Of a stretch of DNA of 64,000 nucleotides, positions 25,403 to 36,149 are shown one piece after another. The notes under the pieces are model-generated. The model saw only the letters and a program-made list of their open reading frames with translations. It did not search any database and was not told the origin of the DNA. The translations under genes and the position numbers were made by a program. This DNA comes from Roseburia zhanii (GTDB taxonomy: Bacteria; Bacillota; Clostridia; Lachnospirales; Lachnospiraceae). The stretch is taken from positions 1 through 64,000 of the forward strand of contig NZ_JACOPH010000014.1 in assembly GCF_014287635.1 (NCBI RefSeq). Reading direction: 5' to 3'. Within the stretch, counting starts at the first letter, position 1. Each line of letters starts with the position of its first letter.

Positions 25403-25767
25403 AAAATGAGCAGACAGCAGTTATTAAGGATATGGAATTTTTATTAAACGAACTTCATAAGGAATGGGAAAGACCGGGAGAGGTAAAATCGTCTGTCAGT
25501 ATTCCATATGAGAAAGTTGAGGAAATCAGCAGAAAGCTGAATGTGATTGTCTATGAGACACAGCAGTCGGCTGACAGCGACGGACTTGCCTTTAAGCAGA
25601 GCATAGCCAAGTCAAAGCAGTGTTATGTGCTTCTCAGGATTATGCGAAAGATTGTAAAAGGAAAGGGCAAATGTGATAGACAGGCGGTTGATGCAGAATT
25701 TGTGATTGAGCTTGACGGGGAGGAGTCAAAGCTCTTTAAGGAAATGTTTGCAGAATTACTGAAGTAA
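25399..25767 (+). CDS. Hypothetical helical protein
   Basis: A 122-residue charged helical protein (MEFLLNELHKEWERPGEVKS, then KVEEISRKLNVIVYETQQSA) translated by overlap with the DpnD/PcfM gene. No family recognised. It directly precedes the giant helicase gene. Confidence 0.6.
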   Translation: MKNEQTAVIKDMEFLLNELHKEWERPGEVKSSVSIPYEKVEEISRKLNVIVYETQQSADSDGLAFKQSIAKSKQCYVLLRIMRKIVKGKGKCDRQAVDAEFVIELDGEESKLFKEMFAELLK

Positions 25768-25781
25768 AAGGAGGGTGACAC

Positions 25782-28700
25782 ATGAGTGTTGATATGAAGG
25801 TCAAAGCGATATATGATTCAGAAATCAGCAACATCACCCGTTCTGAAAAGAACTGGAAAGATGTATTAAAAGTTGCTGGTCAGTTATATCGCTATGAATT
25901 TGATAATATCGTTATGGTAACAGCTCAGAGATCACCGGAGAAAAGTACCCTTATGGCAGATTATGACACTTGGAAGAAAGTGGGAAGATATGTAAAGCGT
26001 GGAGCAAAGGGCTGTGCTATCTTCCCCTCAAGGGCACTTAATCCCCGTATGAGATATATTTTCGATATCAGTGATACAGGCGGAAAGAATGTGAAGCTGA
26101 CTTGGGATCTGGAGGGGGAAAACCTGAAAAGTTATGCAGACTTTCTGGTATCGGAAGGACAGATGGAGCGGTATAAAAGCGATGACAGGGAATCACTAAA
26201 AAATACGCTAAAACAGTTTACAGGAACAAATGTTTGGAATATAATAAAAGAGGAGTTCGGGGATAGAATGTCCGAACTAATGCAGCTATCAGGTAGTGTG
26301 ATAAAGGAATTCAACGAAAAACGCAAGGGCTTACAGCAGGATAGCGATATGGAGCAGTTAGTATATTCCAGTGTTATGTATGCTGTAGGGACGAGATGTG
26401 GATTTGACTTATCTGTGCAAGAACAGGATTTCAGTCAGATTGTAAATATCAAAGATGAGGAGATAGTTTACCGTCTTGGTTCCCTTGTATGCGATGTCTC
26501 CTGTAGTGTTCTTAGAGAATTTAGTAGGAATTTACAAACGATTGAGAGCGAAAGGAGAATATCATATGTTAGAAGCAATGACTTACAAGGAAGTGGACGG
26601 ACTGCTGTATCCGGAGCTGACAATGCCGGACGAGACAGAGGATTTAACGAAGCTGGGCAGATACGGGAGAATGGCAATGAAGTATCTTCTGGAGAACGAA
26701 CCGGCAAGGTACAAGACACTGATGAGATTCGGGAAGATGTACGAGAAGATGTCGGCAGTAGAGGAGGAAGCAAACCAGCTTTACGATCAGTTGGAGGAAC
26801 AGTATCTAATGAAGCACAAGCCACAGAATCCGTCATCGACAATGGAGATGTGGAAGATAAGAGAGCAGGCGAAGATGCAGGCAGAGGAAGTAGTGCTCCA
26901 CCAGATCGTGATGAAGTTTCATTAGAAACACAGGAAGAATTAAATAGAGAGCTTGATGAGATTAACTCATTGGGTGTCAGTAAGGAAGCCGAATATACAC
27001 AGGCTTCCTTTTTTTTCGACCAAAACGGGCAGGCAAGTTTTGGTGTGAAGCAGCCGGAGGAAACCAGACACAATGAATTTATGCGTCAGTTCGAGGAGGA
27101 TAAAAAGGCTGCCCTTGCCAGAAAATATAATTACCTTAATCCAAAGAAAGCAGAGAGTGTACCAAGTGAGTATGTAAAAGAGATACTTATGAAAGGAACT
27201 GGCTTTGTCGGTGGAAAAGGCAGGGTGTGTGAAATCTATCAGACAGAGATAGACGCAGGAACCAGAGCAAAGCATATCAAGGCAGAATATGGTCAGGGGG
27301 GTGCAAGCTGGCCGCTTGACGGTCTGGGCTTGCACGGGTATGACACATTTCACGGTTCGGGACTTCGTATCCAATGGAAAGATGAAGATGGAGAAGTAGA
27401 AGGATACGTTTCGTGGAAGAATGTCGAAAAGGAAATCGGTGTACTTATCCTTACCGGAGAATACCAGTCGGAGACACCTCGTATTGATGAGCTTGCAATG
27501 GACGGACTTCGTGAAGATGATGAAGTCATTGACGCAGAGTACCGTGAAGTTGATACGCAGGAGGAGAAATCAGAAATTGATGATTATGCTATTCCTGATG
27601 AGCCTGACAGTTATGCTGTAAACAGAAAGGCGGCTGAGTTACGGTATATCAAGCCGATTGATTATGCTGACCGTGTAGCTGCAATGGATAAAGATTTAAG
27701 AGATGCCATTGAGATACTTGTGTCAGAATGTAGCTGTTACACACCATTCCGTGCTTTCCTTATGGATGTGGTGCAATCGGATTTTGCATTTATGCCGAAT
27801 AAGCTGGAACTGATCTGTGAGATAGCGATGGGAAATGTTCAGGGTGAGAGAAAGGCATATTGCAATAATCAGTATGGACTCACAGAATACACTTTAAGCA
27901 GTGCAGATGTGAAAGTAAGCTACAAAAACAGAAATGGAGAGAGGGCAGGGGATACCGTATCATGGCGTGAGGTATATGAAATCTTATCCTATATGGTAAA
28001 ACAGCCATTTTACTGTGGAGAGGACCAGAAGGCAATCTATCAGACCATAAAAAATAAGATTGACAGGGAAAAGATGAATCCTGTTTACCGCAAGTTCTTT
28101 GATATTGAGGACAGTGTGAGAGAAAGCCGTCTTAAAACCAGAGAACGGGCGATTGCATATGGCTTGAATACCAAGATTGACACGGATGGTCGTATAATTT
28201 CTGATGAGGATAAGAATGTATCGGCAGATATTCCACAGAAGGATACCGAACCACAGGAGGCTGCCCCTGAAACACCTGCACAGGAAGTATTACCGCCAGT
28301 GGAAGGTCTGCGTGGAAAAGAAAAAACACAAGACCAGACAAAACTCAATTTCCATTATAACCTGTGGGAAACAGAAAAGGGTGGTGCAAAGACCAGATAC
28401 CAGTGGAACATTGATGCAATCTGTACACTAAAGCAGATTGAAGCAGAAAACAGACTTGCAACACAGGAGGAGCAGACTGTTTTATCAAAGTTTGTCGGCT
28501 GGGGAGGCTTGTCACAGGCATTTGATGAGAATAATGCTGCGTGGAGCAAAGAGTATGCAGAACTGAAAGAGCTTCTTTCCGATGAGGAATACAGTGCGGC
28601 AAGAGCAACTGTAAATAATGCCTTTTACACTTCGCCGGAGATTGCAACGTGTATCAATTCAGCCCTTGTGCAGTTTGGGTTTAAAGGCGGAAATGTCTTG

Positions 28701-31700
28701 GAGCCGTCTATGGGTATCGGTAATTTCTTCGGAAGTATGCCAGCACCAATGCAGCAAAGCAGGCTGTACGGAGTGGAGCTGGACAGCATATCGGGAAGAA
28801 TAGCAAAACAGCTTTACCAGAATGCCAATATCAGTATTACAGGATTTGAAAACACCACATATCCGGATAACTTCTTTGATGTTGTTATGGGAAATGTGCC
28901 ATTTGGAGATTATAAGATATTCGATCCAAAGTACAACAAGTATAACTTCCGTATTCACGATTATTTTCTGGCAAAAGCACTCGATCAGGCAAGACCGGGA
29001 GGTATGGTTGCAGTGATTACCACAAAGGGAACACTGGATAAGAGCAATCCGACTATACGAAAGTATCTGGCTGAGAGGGCAGAACTTGTGGGAGCAATCC
29101 GACTTCCGAATACTGCATTTAAGGATAATGCAGGAACTGAGGTGACTGCGGACATTCTTTTTTTACAGAAAAGAGAGCGAAAAATTGATATAGAGCCTGA
29201 CTGGGTACATCTTGGTGTCACAGGTGATGGCATAGCAGTCAATTCCTATTTTGCAGAGCACCCGGAGATGATGCTTGGTACAATGCAGTATGATACAAGG
29301 ATGTTCGGACAGGACAGCAAATATACCGTCTGTGTGAATAATGATGAGAACTTCAATCTGTATGAAGCACTCAATAAGGCAATCAGTAACATCAAAGCAC
29401 AGATGACAGATTTTGAGAGACTGGCAGATAATGAGGAACAGACAGAGGAAGTCATTCCCGCTGATCCGGATGTCAGAAATTATACTTACACATTCTTTGA
29501 AGGAAAACTTTACTACAGGGAAAATTCAGAGATGGTAAGGCAGAAAGTATCACCGACAGCGGAGGGGCGTATTAAGAGCCTTGATGAAATCAGACAGATA
29601 ACAAGAGAGCTGATTGATATCCAGATGGAGGGATGTAGTGATGAGGAGCTTGCAGACAAACAGCAGCTTTTGAATGTAAAATATGATAAATTCGTTGGAA
29701 AGTATGGAGCAATCACTTCCAAAGCAAACCGTACAGCGTTCAGGGATGACAGCGATTATCCGCTTCTTTGCAGTCTGGAAGAAGTAAATGAGGACGGGGA
29801 GGTGAAGAAGGCGGATATGTTTTATAAGCAGACGATTAAAGCAAAATCCGTGGTGGACAGGGTAGAAACTGCGGTTGAGGCTCTTAATGTATCGGTCAAT
29901 GAGTTTGGATATGTAAATATTCCTTATATGCTTTCCATTTATGAAACAGACAGGGATACTCTCATAAAGGAACTCGATGGAATTATTTTTCTTAATCCTG
30001 ACCGTTACAATGAAAATAACCCGGACGCAGGCTGGGAGACAGCAGACGAATATCTGTCAGGCAATGTCAGGGATAAGCTGCGTGTTGCAAAGGCAATGGC
30101 GGCTGATACCGACAATCCACAGGCAGAAAGATTTGCCGCCAATGCCGCAGCATTAGAGAAAGTTCAGCCGGAATGGATTGAAGCCTCGGATATAGATGTA
30201 AAGATTGGTACAACTTGGATTGAACCGCTTGATTATGAGCAGTTTATCTATGAGCTGCTTAATACACCAAAGAGAGCAAGGGCAATCAGAACAGAGTATT
30301 ATAATTCCGGTATTCAGGTACACTTGAATAAAATGAGTATGGAATGGTTCATTGAAAATAAAAGTATGGATAAACATTCCGTAGCAGCAACGAAAACCTA
30401 CGGTACAAGCAGAATGGACGCTTATTCTATTTTTGAGGAAACATTGAATTTAAAAACGGTCACTGTCAGGGACAGGATTGATGACGGTGATGGCAAGTAC
30501 CATTATGAAGTCAATAAGAATGAGACAATGCTTGCAAGGGAAAAGCAGAATATGATCAAGGAGAAGTTCAAGGAATGGCTGTTTGCAGAACCGGAACGCA
30601 GACAGAAGTATGTGGAGTATTATAATGAAACCTTCAATAATATCCGCCTGCGTGAGTATGACGGAAGCCACTTGCAGTTTCCGGGAATGAACCCTGAAAT
30701 TGAATTAAAACCGCACCAGAAAAATGCGGTGGCACGAATCCTTATGGGAGGAAATACCCTGCTTGCCCACTGTGTCGGTGCCGGAAAGTCGTTTGAGATG
30801 ATGGCTGCGTGTATGGAACAGAAAAGGCTCGGACTTGCCAATAAGACAATTATGGTAGTGCCAAAGCCGCTTATCGGGCAGACAGCAAGTGAATTTTTAA
30901 GGCTTTACCCGTCAGCAAACATCTTGGTTGCAACGGAGCGTGATTTTGAAAAGAGCCGAAGAAAGCAGTTTGTATCAAGGATTGCGACAGGCGATTATGA
31001 CTGCATCATTATGTCGCACTCGCAATTTGAGAAAATTCCAATTTCGGCAGAGAGAAAGGAGCGAATGCTTAATGAACAGATAAATGAGATCACCTATGCG
31101 ATTGATGATATGAAGGAGCGGAATGGGGAACGCTGGACCGTAAAGCAGATGGAAAGCCAGAAGAAAAAGCTTGAGGAACAGCTTAAATCCCTGACCGATG
31201 AGAGCAGGAAAGATGACCTCATTACCTTTGAGGAGCTGGGTGTTGACTCTATTATGGTAGACGAAGCACACAATTTTAAGAACCTCGCCACATTTTCAAA
31301 GATGAATAATGTGGCGGGAATCAGCAGTAGTGGGGCTAAAAAGTCAACGGATATGCAGCTTAAATGCCAGTATTTATCAGAGATAAATGATGGCAGGGGC
31401 ATTGTATTTGCTACCGGAACACCGATAAGCAATACGATGTGTGAGATGTATGTTATGCAGCTTTATTTGCAGAAATCGGCACTTGAGGAGATGGGAATTC
31501 ATCATTTCGACTCGTGGGCGGCTAACTTCGGAGAAGTAACAACGGCATTGGAGCTTACGGTTGAGGGCAGTGGTTTCCGTTTCAAGAGCAGGTTCAATAA
31601 GTTTACCAATCTGCCGGAGCTTATGAACATCTTCCGTGAGGTTGCCGATGTGCAGACAGCGGATATGCTTGACCTTGATGTGCCTGCACTCCGTGGCGGC

Positions 31701-33227
31701 AAGCCTATTATCGTGGAGTCGGAGCCGGACTGGTATGTGAAGCAGGTAATGGAAGAATTTGTTGTAAGGGCAGAAAGGATAAGGGGCGGGGGTGTTGATC
31801 CAAGTGTTGACAACTTCTTAAAGATTACGCACGAAGCAAGACTTCTTGGAACAGACGCAAGACTGATTGATAAGGACGCACCGAACAACCCGGACGGAAA
31901 GCTCAATAAGGTAGCGGAAAATGTCTGGAAAGAATATGTAAAAGGAAATGCTGATGGTCATATAGGCTGTCAGCTTATTTTTTCGGATATTGGAACACCG
32001 GGACCGGACAAGGACTTTACGATTTATGATTATCTGAAGGAGTCACTTATCAAGTATGGTATCCCTGCGGAGGAGATAGCATTTATTCACGATGCAAAAA
32101 CAGACGCACAGAGGGATGCACTCTTTAAGGAAATGAGGACAGGTAAGAAAAAAGTCCTTATCGGTTCGACAGATAAGTGCGGAACCGGAGTTAATGTACA
32201 GACACACCTTGTTGCAATGCACCATGTCGATTGCCCGTGGAAGCCTTCTTCCATTGAACAGAGGGAAGGCAGAGGTATCCGACAGGGAAATAAAAACGAT
32301 GAGGTGGCAATCTACCGATATGTTACAAAACAAACCTTTGATGCATACAACTGGTCACTTGTGGAAAACAAGCAGCGTTTCATCAGTCAGGTTATGACAA
32401 GCAAGGCAGTGAGCCGAAGCTGTGAGGACATTGATGAGGCAACACTTTCTTATGCGGAGATTAAGGCGGTTGCTACAGGCAACCCTTTAATCAGGGAAAA
32501 GATGGAGGTTGACAATGATGTCCAGAGATTAAAGCTCTTAAAGGCGTCTTATGATAATCAGAGATACGGATTGCAGGATAATTTTATGATCAAGTATCCA
32601 AAACTCATCAAAACTGCGACAGAGAAACTTGCCAATGTCAGGGAGGATATAAAGGCAAGGGATAAGGAATTGATTGATAACCCGGATTTTGCCATTACCA
32701 TAGGCAATGCAACTTATACAGAGCGAGTGGATGGTGGAACCGTAATGCTTGAAGCAATCAGCAAATGTAAGACAGGCGAAACCACTCCAGTCGGTAAGTT
32801 CCACGGCTTTGAGCTTCTGGTGGAAAAGAATTTCCTCAGTATCAACTATATGGTGCTTCGTGGAAAGACGGAATACAAGGCAGAACTTTCCACAAGTCCG
32901 GTGGGAAGTATGGTAAAGCTGGAGAACCTGTTCAACGGACTTCACGAAAATGTTGATTTTCTGGAAAAGAAGGTTGAACAGTACCAGAATGATCTTGAGG
33001 CTTCAAAGGCGGAGTATGACAAGCCGTTTGCATATAGTGCAGAACTGGAAGAAAAACTTGCAAGGCAGTATGAATTAAATGCCCAGCTTGACCTTGAGAA
33101 TGCAAAAGCTATGGACGCAGATCTTGGGGGACCGGACGAAGAAAAGTCTGAGGACAGAATAGAAAATGCGGGCATTGTTGCAGAGGATAAGGGAATCTAT
33201 ATGCCAGACAGAAACAGGAAAAGATAG
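25782..33227 (+). CDS. Giant ArdC / DNA methylase / SNF2 helicase fusion protein
   Basis: A 2481-residue protein. Residues 1-110 resemble the ArdC-type single-strand DNA-binding front ([36 protein letters not shown]). Residues about 262-382 are a low-complexity Gly/Arg/Asp/Ser linker that is overlapped in another frame by the TnpV-like gene. An N6-adenine methylase-like domain has motif [10 protein letters not shown] near 973 and GNVPFG near 1036. A SNF2 helicase has GAGKS near 1665, DEAH near 1826, [10 protein letters not shown] near 1880 and REGRGIRQG near 2160. Such proteins protect or process incoming DNA on large conjugative elements and phages. The frame is intact. Confidence 0.92.
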   Translation: MSVDMKVKAIYDSEISNITRSEKNWKDVLKVAGQLYRYEFDNIVMVTAQRSPEKSTLMADYDTWKKVGRYVKRGAKGCAIFPSRALNPRMRYIFDISDTGGKNVKLTWDLEGENLKSYADFLVSEGQMERYKSDDRESLKNTLKQFTGTNVWNIIKEEFGDRMSELMQLSGSVIKEFNEKRKGLQQDSDMEQLVYSSVMYAVGTRCGFDLSVQEQDFSQIVNIKDEEIVYRLGSLVCDVSCSVLREFSRNLQTIESERRISYVRSNDLQGSGRTAVSGADNAGRDRGFNEAGQIRENGNEVSSGERTGKVQDTDEIREDVREDVGSRGGSKPALRSVGGTVSNEAQATESVIDNGDVEDKRAGEDAGRGSSAPPDRDEVSLETQEELNRELDEINSLGVSKEAEYTQASFFFDQNGQASFGVKQPEETRHNEFMRQFEEDKKAALARKYNYLNPKKAESVPSEYVKEILMKGTGFVGGKGRVCEIYQTEIDAGTRAKHIKAEYGQGGASWPLDGLGLHGYDTFHGSGLRIQWKDEDGEVEGYVSWKNVEKEIGVLILTGEYQSETPRIDELAMDGLREDDEVIDAEYREVDTQEEKSEIDDYAIPDEPDSYAVNRKAAELRYIKPIDYADRVAAMDKDLRDAIEILVSECSCYTPFRAFLMDVVQSDFAFMPNKLELICEIAMGNVQGERKAYCNNQYGLTEYTLSSADVKVSYKNRNGERAGDTVSWREVYEILSYMVKQPFYCGEDQKAIYQTIKNKIDREKMNPVYRKFFDIEDSVRESRLKTRERAIAYGLNTKIDTDGRIISDEDKNVSADIPQKDTEPQEAAPETPAQEVLPPVEGLRGKEKTQDQTKLNFHYNLWETEKGGAKTRYQWNIDAICTLKQIEAENRLATQEEQTVLSKFVGWGGLSQAFDENNAAWSKEYAELKELLSDEEYSAARATVNNAFYTSPEIATCINSALVQFGFKGGNVLEPSMGIGNFFGSMPAPMQQSRLYGVELDSISGRIAKQLYQNANISITGFENTTYPDNFFDVVMGNVPFGDYKIFDPKYNKYNFRIHDYFLAKALDQARPGGMVAVITTKGTLDKSNPTIRKYLAERAELVGAIRLPNTAFKDNAGTEVTADILFLQKRERKIDIEPDWVHLGVTGDGIAVNSYFAEHPEMMLGTMQYDTRMFGQDSKYTVCVNNDENFNLYEALNKAISNIKAQMTDFERLADNEEQTEEVIPADPDVRNYTYTFFEGKLYYRENSEMVRQKVSPTAEGRIKSLDEIRQITRELIDIQMEGCSDEELADKQQLLNVKYDKFVGKYGAITSKANRTAFRDDSDYPLLCSLEEVNEDGEVKKADMFYKQTIKAKSVVDRVETAVEALNVSVNEFGYVNIPYMLSIYETDRDTLIKELDGIIFLNPDRYNENNPDAGWETADEYLSGNVRDKLRVAKAMAADTDNPQAERFAANAAALEKVQPEWIEASDIDVKIGTTWIEPLDYEQFIYELLNTPKRARAIRTEYYNSGIQVHLNKMSMEWFIENKSMDKHSVAATKTYGTSRMDAYSIFEETLNLKTVTVRDRIDDGDGKYHYEVNKNETMLAREKQNMIKEKFKEWLFAEPERRQKYVEYYNETFNNIRLREYDGSHLQFPGMNPEIELKPHQKNAVARILMGGNTLLAHCVGAGKSFEMMAACMEQKRLGLANKTIMVVPKPLIGQTASEFLRLYPSANILVATERDFEKSRRKQFVSRIATGDYDCIIMSHSQFEKIPISAERKERMLNEQINEITYAIDDMKERNGERWTVKQMESQKKKLEEQLKSLTDESRKDDLITFEELGVDSIMVDEAHNFKNLATFSKMNNVAGISSSGAKKSTDMQLKCQYLSEINDGRGIVFATGTPISNTMCEMYVMQLYLQKSALEEMGIHHFDSWAANFGEVTTALELTVEGSGFRFKSRFNKFTNLPELMNIFREVADVQTADMLDLDVPALRGGKPIIVESEPDWYVKQVMEEFVVRAERIRGGGVDPSVDNFLKITHEARLLGTDARLIDKDAPNNPDGKLNKVAENVWKEYVKGNADGHIGCQLIFSDIGTPGPDKDFTIYDYLKESLIKYGIPAEEIAFIHDAKTDAQRDALFKEMRTGKKKVLIGSTDKCGTGVNVQTHLVAMHHVDCPWKPSSIEQREGRGIRQGNKNDEVAIYRYVTKQTFDAYNWSLVENKQRFISQVMTSKAVSRSCEDIDEATLSYAEIKAVATGNPLIREKMEVDNDVQRLKLLKASYDNQRYGLQDNFMIKYPKLIKTATEKLANVREDIKARDKELIDNPDFAITIGNATYTERVDGGTVMLEAISKCKTGETTPVGKFHGFELLVEKNFLSINYMVLRGKTEYKAELSTSPVGSMVKLENLFNGLHENVDFLEKKVEQYQNDLEASKAEYDKPFAYSAELEEKLARQYELNAQLDLENAKAMDADLGGPDEEKSEDRIENAGIVAEDKGIYMPDRNRKR
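26566..26925 (+). CDS. TnpV-like protein overprinted inside the helicase gene
   Basis: A 119-codon frame, +1 relative to the helicase frame, starting at an ATG with AAAGGAGA 8 bases upstream. It encodes [20 protein letters not shown], then [20 protein letters not shown] and a helical end with [20 protein letters not shown]. That is the plan of TnpV proteins from Tn4451-type transposons: YxEVxGLLYPxL, GxxGRMRxxYL, and a C-terminal AEEIVxxELI-like helix. In the helicase frame the same bases encode only a disordered linker. The ribosome binding site and family resemblance support translation. TnpV function is unproven. Confidence 0.75.
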   Translation: MLEAMTYKEVDGLLYPELTMPDETEDLTKLGRYGRMAMKYLLENEPARYKTLMRFGKMYEKMSAVEEEANQLYDQLEEQYLMKHKPQNPSSTMEMWKIREQAKMQAEEVVLHQIVMKFH

Positions 33228-33239
33228 GAGTGAAACTCT

Positions 33240-33581
33240 ATGAGCATAAGGAAAGTGGTCACAGGACTACTGATTACAGCAGGGATTGCCATTATGGCAG
33301 TCCCTTTTTTCTGGGGTACAACCGGAGAGAGAAACACGAACCAGCTCATAAATGAATTTGAGCAGACATTGGAGGAGAAGCAAGATGAAAGGTCAGAGGT
33401 TGAGAAAGAGCAAACCACCGTTAGTAAAGAGGAGGAAGCCATTCTTAAAGAAGGCAGTGTCATCGGCATTATTGAGATACCGGGCATAGATATCAGATAC
33501 CCGGTAATGGAAGAAACCGGAAGTGAAATGCTGAATGCCGGGACAGGGAACAATGCGTTTTGTTGTCAGGTGCAGATATAA
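33240..33581 (+). pseudogene. Truncated sortase
   Basis: A 113-residue frame with a sortase front: basic start, membrane helix (VVTGLLITAGIAIMAVPFFW), coiled stalk, then SVIGIIEIPGIDIRYPVMEE and a SEMLNAGTG-like turn, the opening of the sortase barrel. It then ends in NNAFCCQVQI instead of continuing to the catalytic His, Cys (TLxTC) and Arg. Sortases of about 200-230 residues occur at this position in related elements, so this copy is probably inactive after a deletion. Site AGGAGTG. Confidence 0.65.
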
Positions 33582-33592
33582 GGAGGCGGCAG

Positions 33593-33982
33593 ATGAATAA
33601 GAGATACCGACTGGGGGAGATAGAAGAAGCAGTATCGGAAATGGAGGAGCTGATCGACACTCAGGACGATATTGCAGAGATTGATGATGACTTTCAGATT
33701 GTCGTAAGCGGCTGGTCTGTGTATGTCGAAAGCCTGAATCTGACACTCAGACAGGGAGTTGCCTGTATCTGGGATACGGAGGCAGGATTATTTATGCCTG
33801 ATTTTGATGTGACTATCGTGTATGAGGGAAACATCGAAACACAGGAATGGCTCTACTATGAGCAGGACGGAATGGTTGTTACACTTGGCAACTGGTTAAA
33901 TGGCAGATTGTCTTGTGAACAGATAGAACAGCTTTGGTGTGAGCTTATCATACCAGAAAACAATGATAATTCAGAAGTATAA
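33593..33982 (+). CDS. Hypothetical protein (129 aa)
   Basis: A 129-residue acidic protein beginning at the ATG with AAGGAGG 8 bases upstream. The first 35 residues are very acidic (EEAVSEMEELIDTQDDIAEI); the rest looks like a beta-rich domain (FQIVVSGWSVYVESLNLTLR, QEWLYYEQDGMVVTLGNWL). Tightly placed behind the truncated sortase and before the SpoVG gene. Not recognised. Confidence 0.6.
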   Translation: MNKRYRLGEIEEAVSEMEELIDTQDDIAEIDDDFQIVVSGWSVYVESLNLTLRQGVACIWDTEAGLFMPDFDVTIVYEGNIETQEWLYYEQDGMVVTLGNWLNGRLSCEQIEQLWCELIIPENNDNSEV

Positions 33983-34000
33983 GAAAGAGAGGAACAGCGT

Positions 34001-34684
34001 ATGAAGTATTCAATTAAGGTAAACGAGGTAAGAGCAAAAGATGGCAGCAATATCAAGGGTTTTGCGACCGTGGTATTTGGTGATTCATTCAAGATTACCA
34101 ATATCGCAATCCTTGAAAATAAGGAAAAGGGAGAGCTTTTTGTATCAATGCCAAGATACCGTTCCAATGAGCGTGATGAGAAAAACAGCGTGATTTATAA
34201 GGATGTATGCAATCCTATCACGGCAGAGTTTCGTGAGGAACTCTATACTAATATCCTTGAGGCTTATGTAAAAATCAGGGAGCCGGAGAAAGCAGAAACA
34301 CAGACACAGGGAAAAACTCAGGAAATGCCGGAGTTTTCTGTGACGGTAACACCTTATGAAAGGGAAGGCAGTAATATCAAGGGACTTGCCCGTATTTACT
34401 TTGAAAACAGCTTCATTGTAAATAATGTAAACATCCTTCAGGGCAAAGAGAAAATCTTTGTATCAATGCCTTCTTATAAAACAAAGCAGGTGGACGAGCA
34501 CGGCAAACCGATTTATCAGGATGTCTGCTATCCGGTCACAAAGGATTTCAGGGAGAAGCTCTATAATGAGATTATTGCAGAATATGAGAAAGCAAAGGAT
34601 AAGAGCAACGAAAAAGCAAGGGAGAATGCCGGACAGAACCACGGAAATCCCGACAGGGATAAAAAGGATACACCTTTTCGATAA
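34001..34684 (+). CDS. Tandem SpoVG-domain protein
   Basis: A 227-residue protein with two SpoVG domains. The first (1-85) has GSNIKGFATVVFGDSFKITN and FVSMPRYRS; the second (about 110-200) has GSNIKGLARIYFENSFIVNN and FVSMPSYKT. Each ends with DVC-x-P-(I/V)-T-x-(E/D)-FRE. SpoVG is a small site-specific nucleic-acid-binding regulator; a duplicated form is less common. Both repeats keep the core residues, suggesting a pseudo-dimer. Charged tail after 200. Confidence 0.85.
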   Translation: MKYSIKVNEVRAKDGSNIKGFATVVFGDSFKITNIAILENKEKGELFVSMPRYRSNERDEKNSVIYKDVCNPITAEFREELYTNILEAYVKIREPEKAETQTQGKTQEMPEFSVTVTPYEREGSNIKGLARIYFENSFIVNNVNILQGKEKIFVSMPSYKTKQVDEHGKPIYQDVCYPVTKDFREKLYNEIIAEYEKAKDKSNEKARENAGQNHGNPDRDKKDTPFR

Positions 34685-34694
34685 TTAAGGCTAA

Positions 34695-34714
34695 GGGGCG
34701 GCATATGCTGCCCC
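34695..34714 (+). promoter_or_regulatory. Intercistronic hairpin
   Basis: GGGGCGGCATATGCTGCCCC is a nearly perfect 20-base palindrome between the SpoVG and DUF6674 genes. No T-run follows. Confidence 0.45.
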
Positions 34715-34735
34715 GTTTATAAGGAGGAAAAGCAG

Positions 34736-35632
34736 ATGGAAGCAGAAAAGACACTTACTAATGAGGAGATCATAAGAGAACTTCTCGATTTATTAAAAAA
34801 GAATACTATGAAAGAACAGGCAAATGATGTATTTGAGATATGCACCTATGTGGATGGTCTGGAAAAAAAGATTGTGTCTATGACAGAAGAACTTACCAGT
34901 ATGCAGGACCAGATCAAGAAAATGCAGGAAGATACCCTTATCAATAATGCAAAAAAAGCATTAACAGAAGCACAGGAGCGACTCAATGCCAGATGTGAGC
35001 AGATAAAGTCACAGGTATCTGAGATAAAGGTACAGGTAAAATCTACTGCCAAGAATATTGTTGATGAAACAAAGGCAAAGGGCAGGGCGGCACTTTACAG
35101 GGTGACAGAATTTGTAGGAATTAAGAAAAGACTTCTCAATGTCAGAACAGTGGTAAAAGATACGATTGTATCTACAGACAGGGATATTGCAAGGACAGCA
35201 CTTCTTGCAAAGGGACTCCGAAAAGCCGGGCAGACCGTAAACAATGCGTTCCGTACCTTTGCAGATAAGCCGGAGGTGGATTATTCACAGAAAGAACAGA
35301 AACACCATCTCACAAAGGCTGTACTTGCCCCTATGAAAGCAGTGAAAAAACTGCTTGTATCAATGGAGCTGCATCTGGATGCCTCGATTGATAAGCTGGA
35401 TAATCTGGCTATGAATGTGCAGTTTGATAAGGAAAAGCGTATGGAGCAGACAAAGGATAAGGAACAGAAAGCACCGGATACAGAAAGAGAGATCATCTAC
35501 TCACCGATGGTAGCTGAACCACAGGAGTACAAGTATAATGCAGATGCTTTTGCGGCAAGAAAAACATCGGAGGCAAAGCAGGAAACGGCAGGGAAGGAGC
35601 TGCCAAAAGTCAGAGAAGATAAAGCCAGATAA
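34736..35632 (+). CDS. DUF6674 family protein
   Basis: A 298-residue, mostly helical protein: ANDVFEICTYVDGLEKKIVS, a coiled coil to about 110, then FRTFADKPEVDYSQKEQK near 180, which I associate with DUF6674 proteins of Lachnospiraceae elements. The C-terminus is charged and disordered. It is the last gene before the terminator of the conjugative operon. Function unknown. Confidence 0.7.
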   Translation: MEAEKTLTNEEIIRELLDLLKKNTMKEQANDVFEICTYVDGLEKKIVSMTEELTSMQDQIKKMQEDTLINNAKKALTEAQERLNARCEQIKSQVSEIKVQVKSTAKNIVDETKAKGRAALYRVTEFVGIKKRLLNVRTVVKDTIVSTDRDIARTALLAKGLRKAGQTVNNAFRTFADKPEVDYSQKEQKHHLTKAVLAPMKAVKKLLVSMELHLDASIDKLDNLAMNVQFDKEKRMEQTKDKEQKAPDTEREIIYSPMVAEPQEYKYNADAFAARKTSEAKQETAGKELPKVREDKAR

Positions 35633-35636
35633 GTTT

Positions 35637-35672
35637 AGGGGCGTGGGAGTAAAATCCTGCGTCCTTTTTATT
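35637..35672 (+). terminator. Terminator closing the conjugative operon
   Basis: AGGGGCGTGGGA pairs with TCCTGCGTCCT (one bulged G, several G-T pairs) and runs into TTTTTA. It lies directly after the DUF6674 stop. Confidence 0.7.
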
Positions 35673-35842
35673 TGTTTTAATAGCAGGCAAAAAATGGCGA
35701 AAATATAAAAAAATGCAAGAAATGGCGAGTAATTTATCGAGGAATAAGTTATCCTTTGAGTAAGATAGATGGACTGTGGTTATGTATAAAATTTTGCAAG
35801 TAACAAATTTTATATGAAAAAACACAGAAAGGGGTTGCATAT

Positions 35843-35968
<126 letters not shown>

Positions 35969-36149
35969 GTCTGTTTTCTTTTGGCATGATCTGATTGTAT
36001 ATGGCACATTTTGGTTATGCGTTAGTGCATAATTGAAATGTGCCTTTTATATTGAAACCACCTTGATGTACGGTCATATATTGACTTGTATATACATATT
36101 GATGGGACAACAAAGAACCATTTTATCCATTAGGAAGGAGACAAGACAA

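Noticed and set aside
26468..27073. A 201-codon open frame on the minus strand within the helicase gene.
   Set aside because: Ser/Leu/Pro-rich product with no ribosome binding site; stop-free antisense frame follows from the Gly/Arg/Asp-rich sense linker. Only the plus-strand inner frame has family resemblance.
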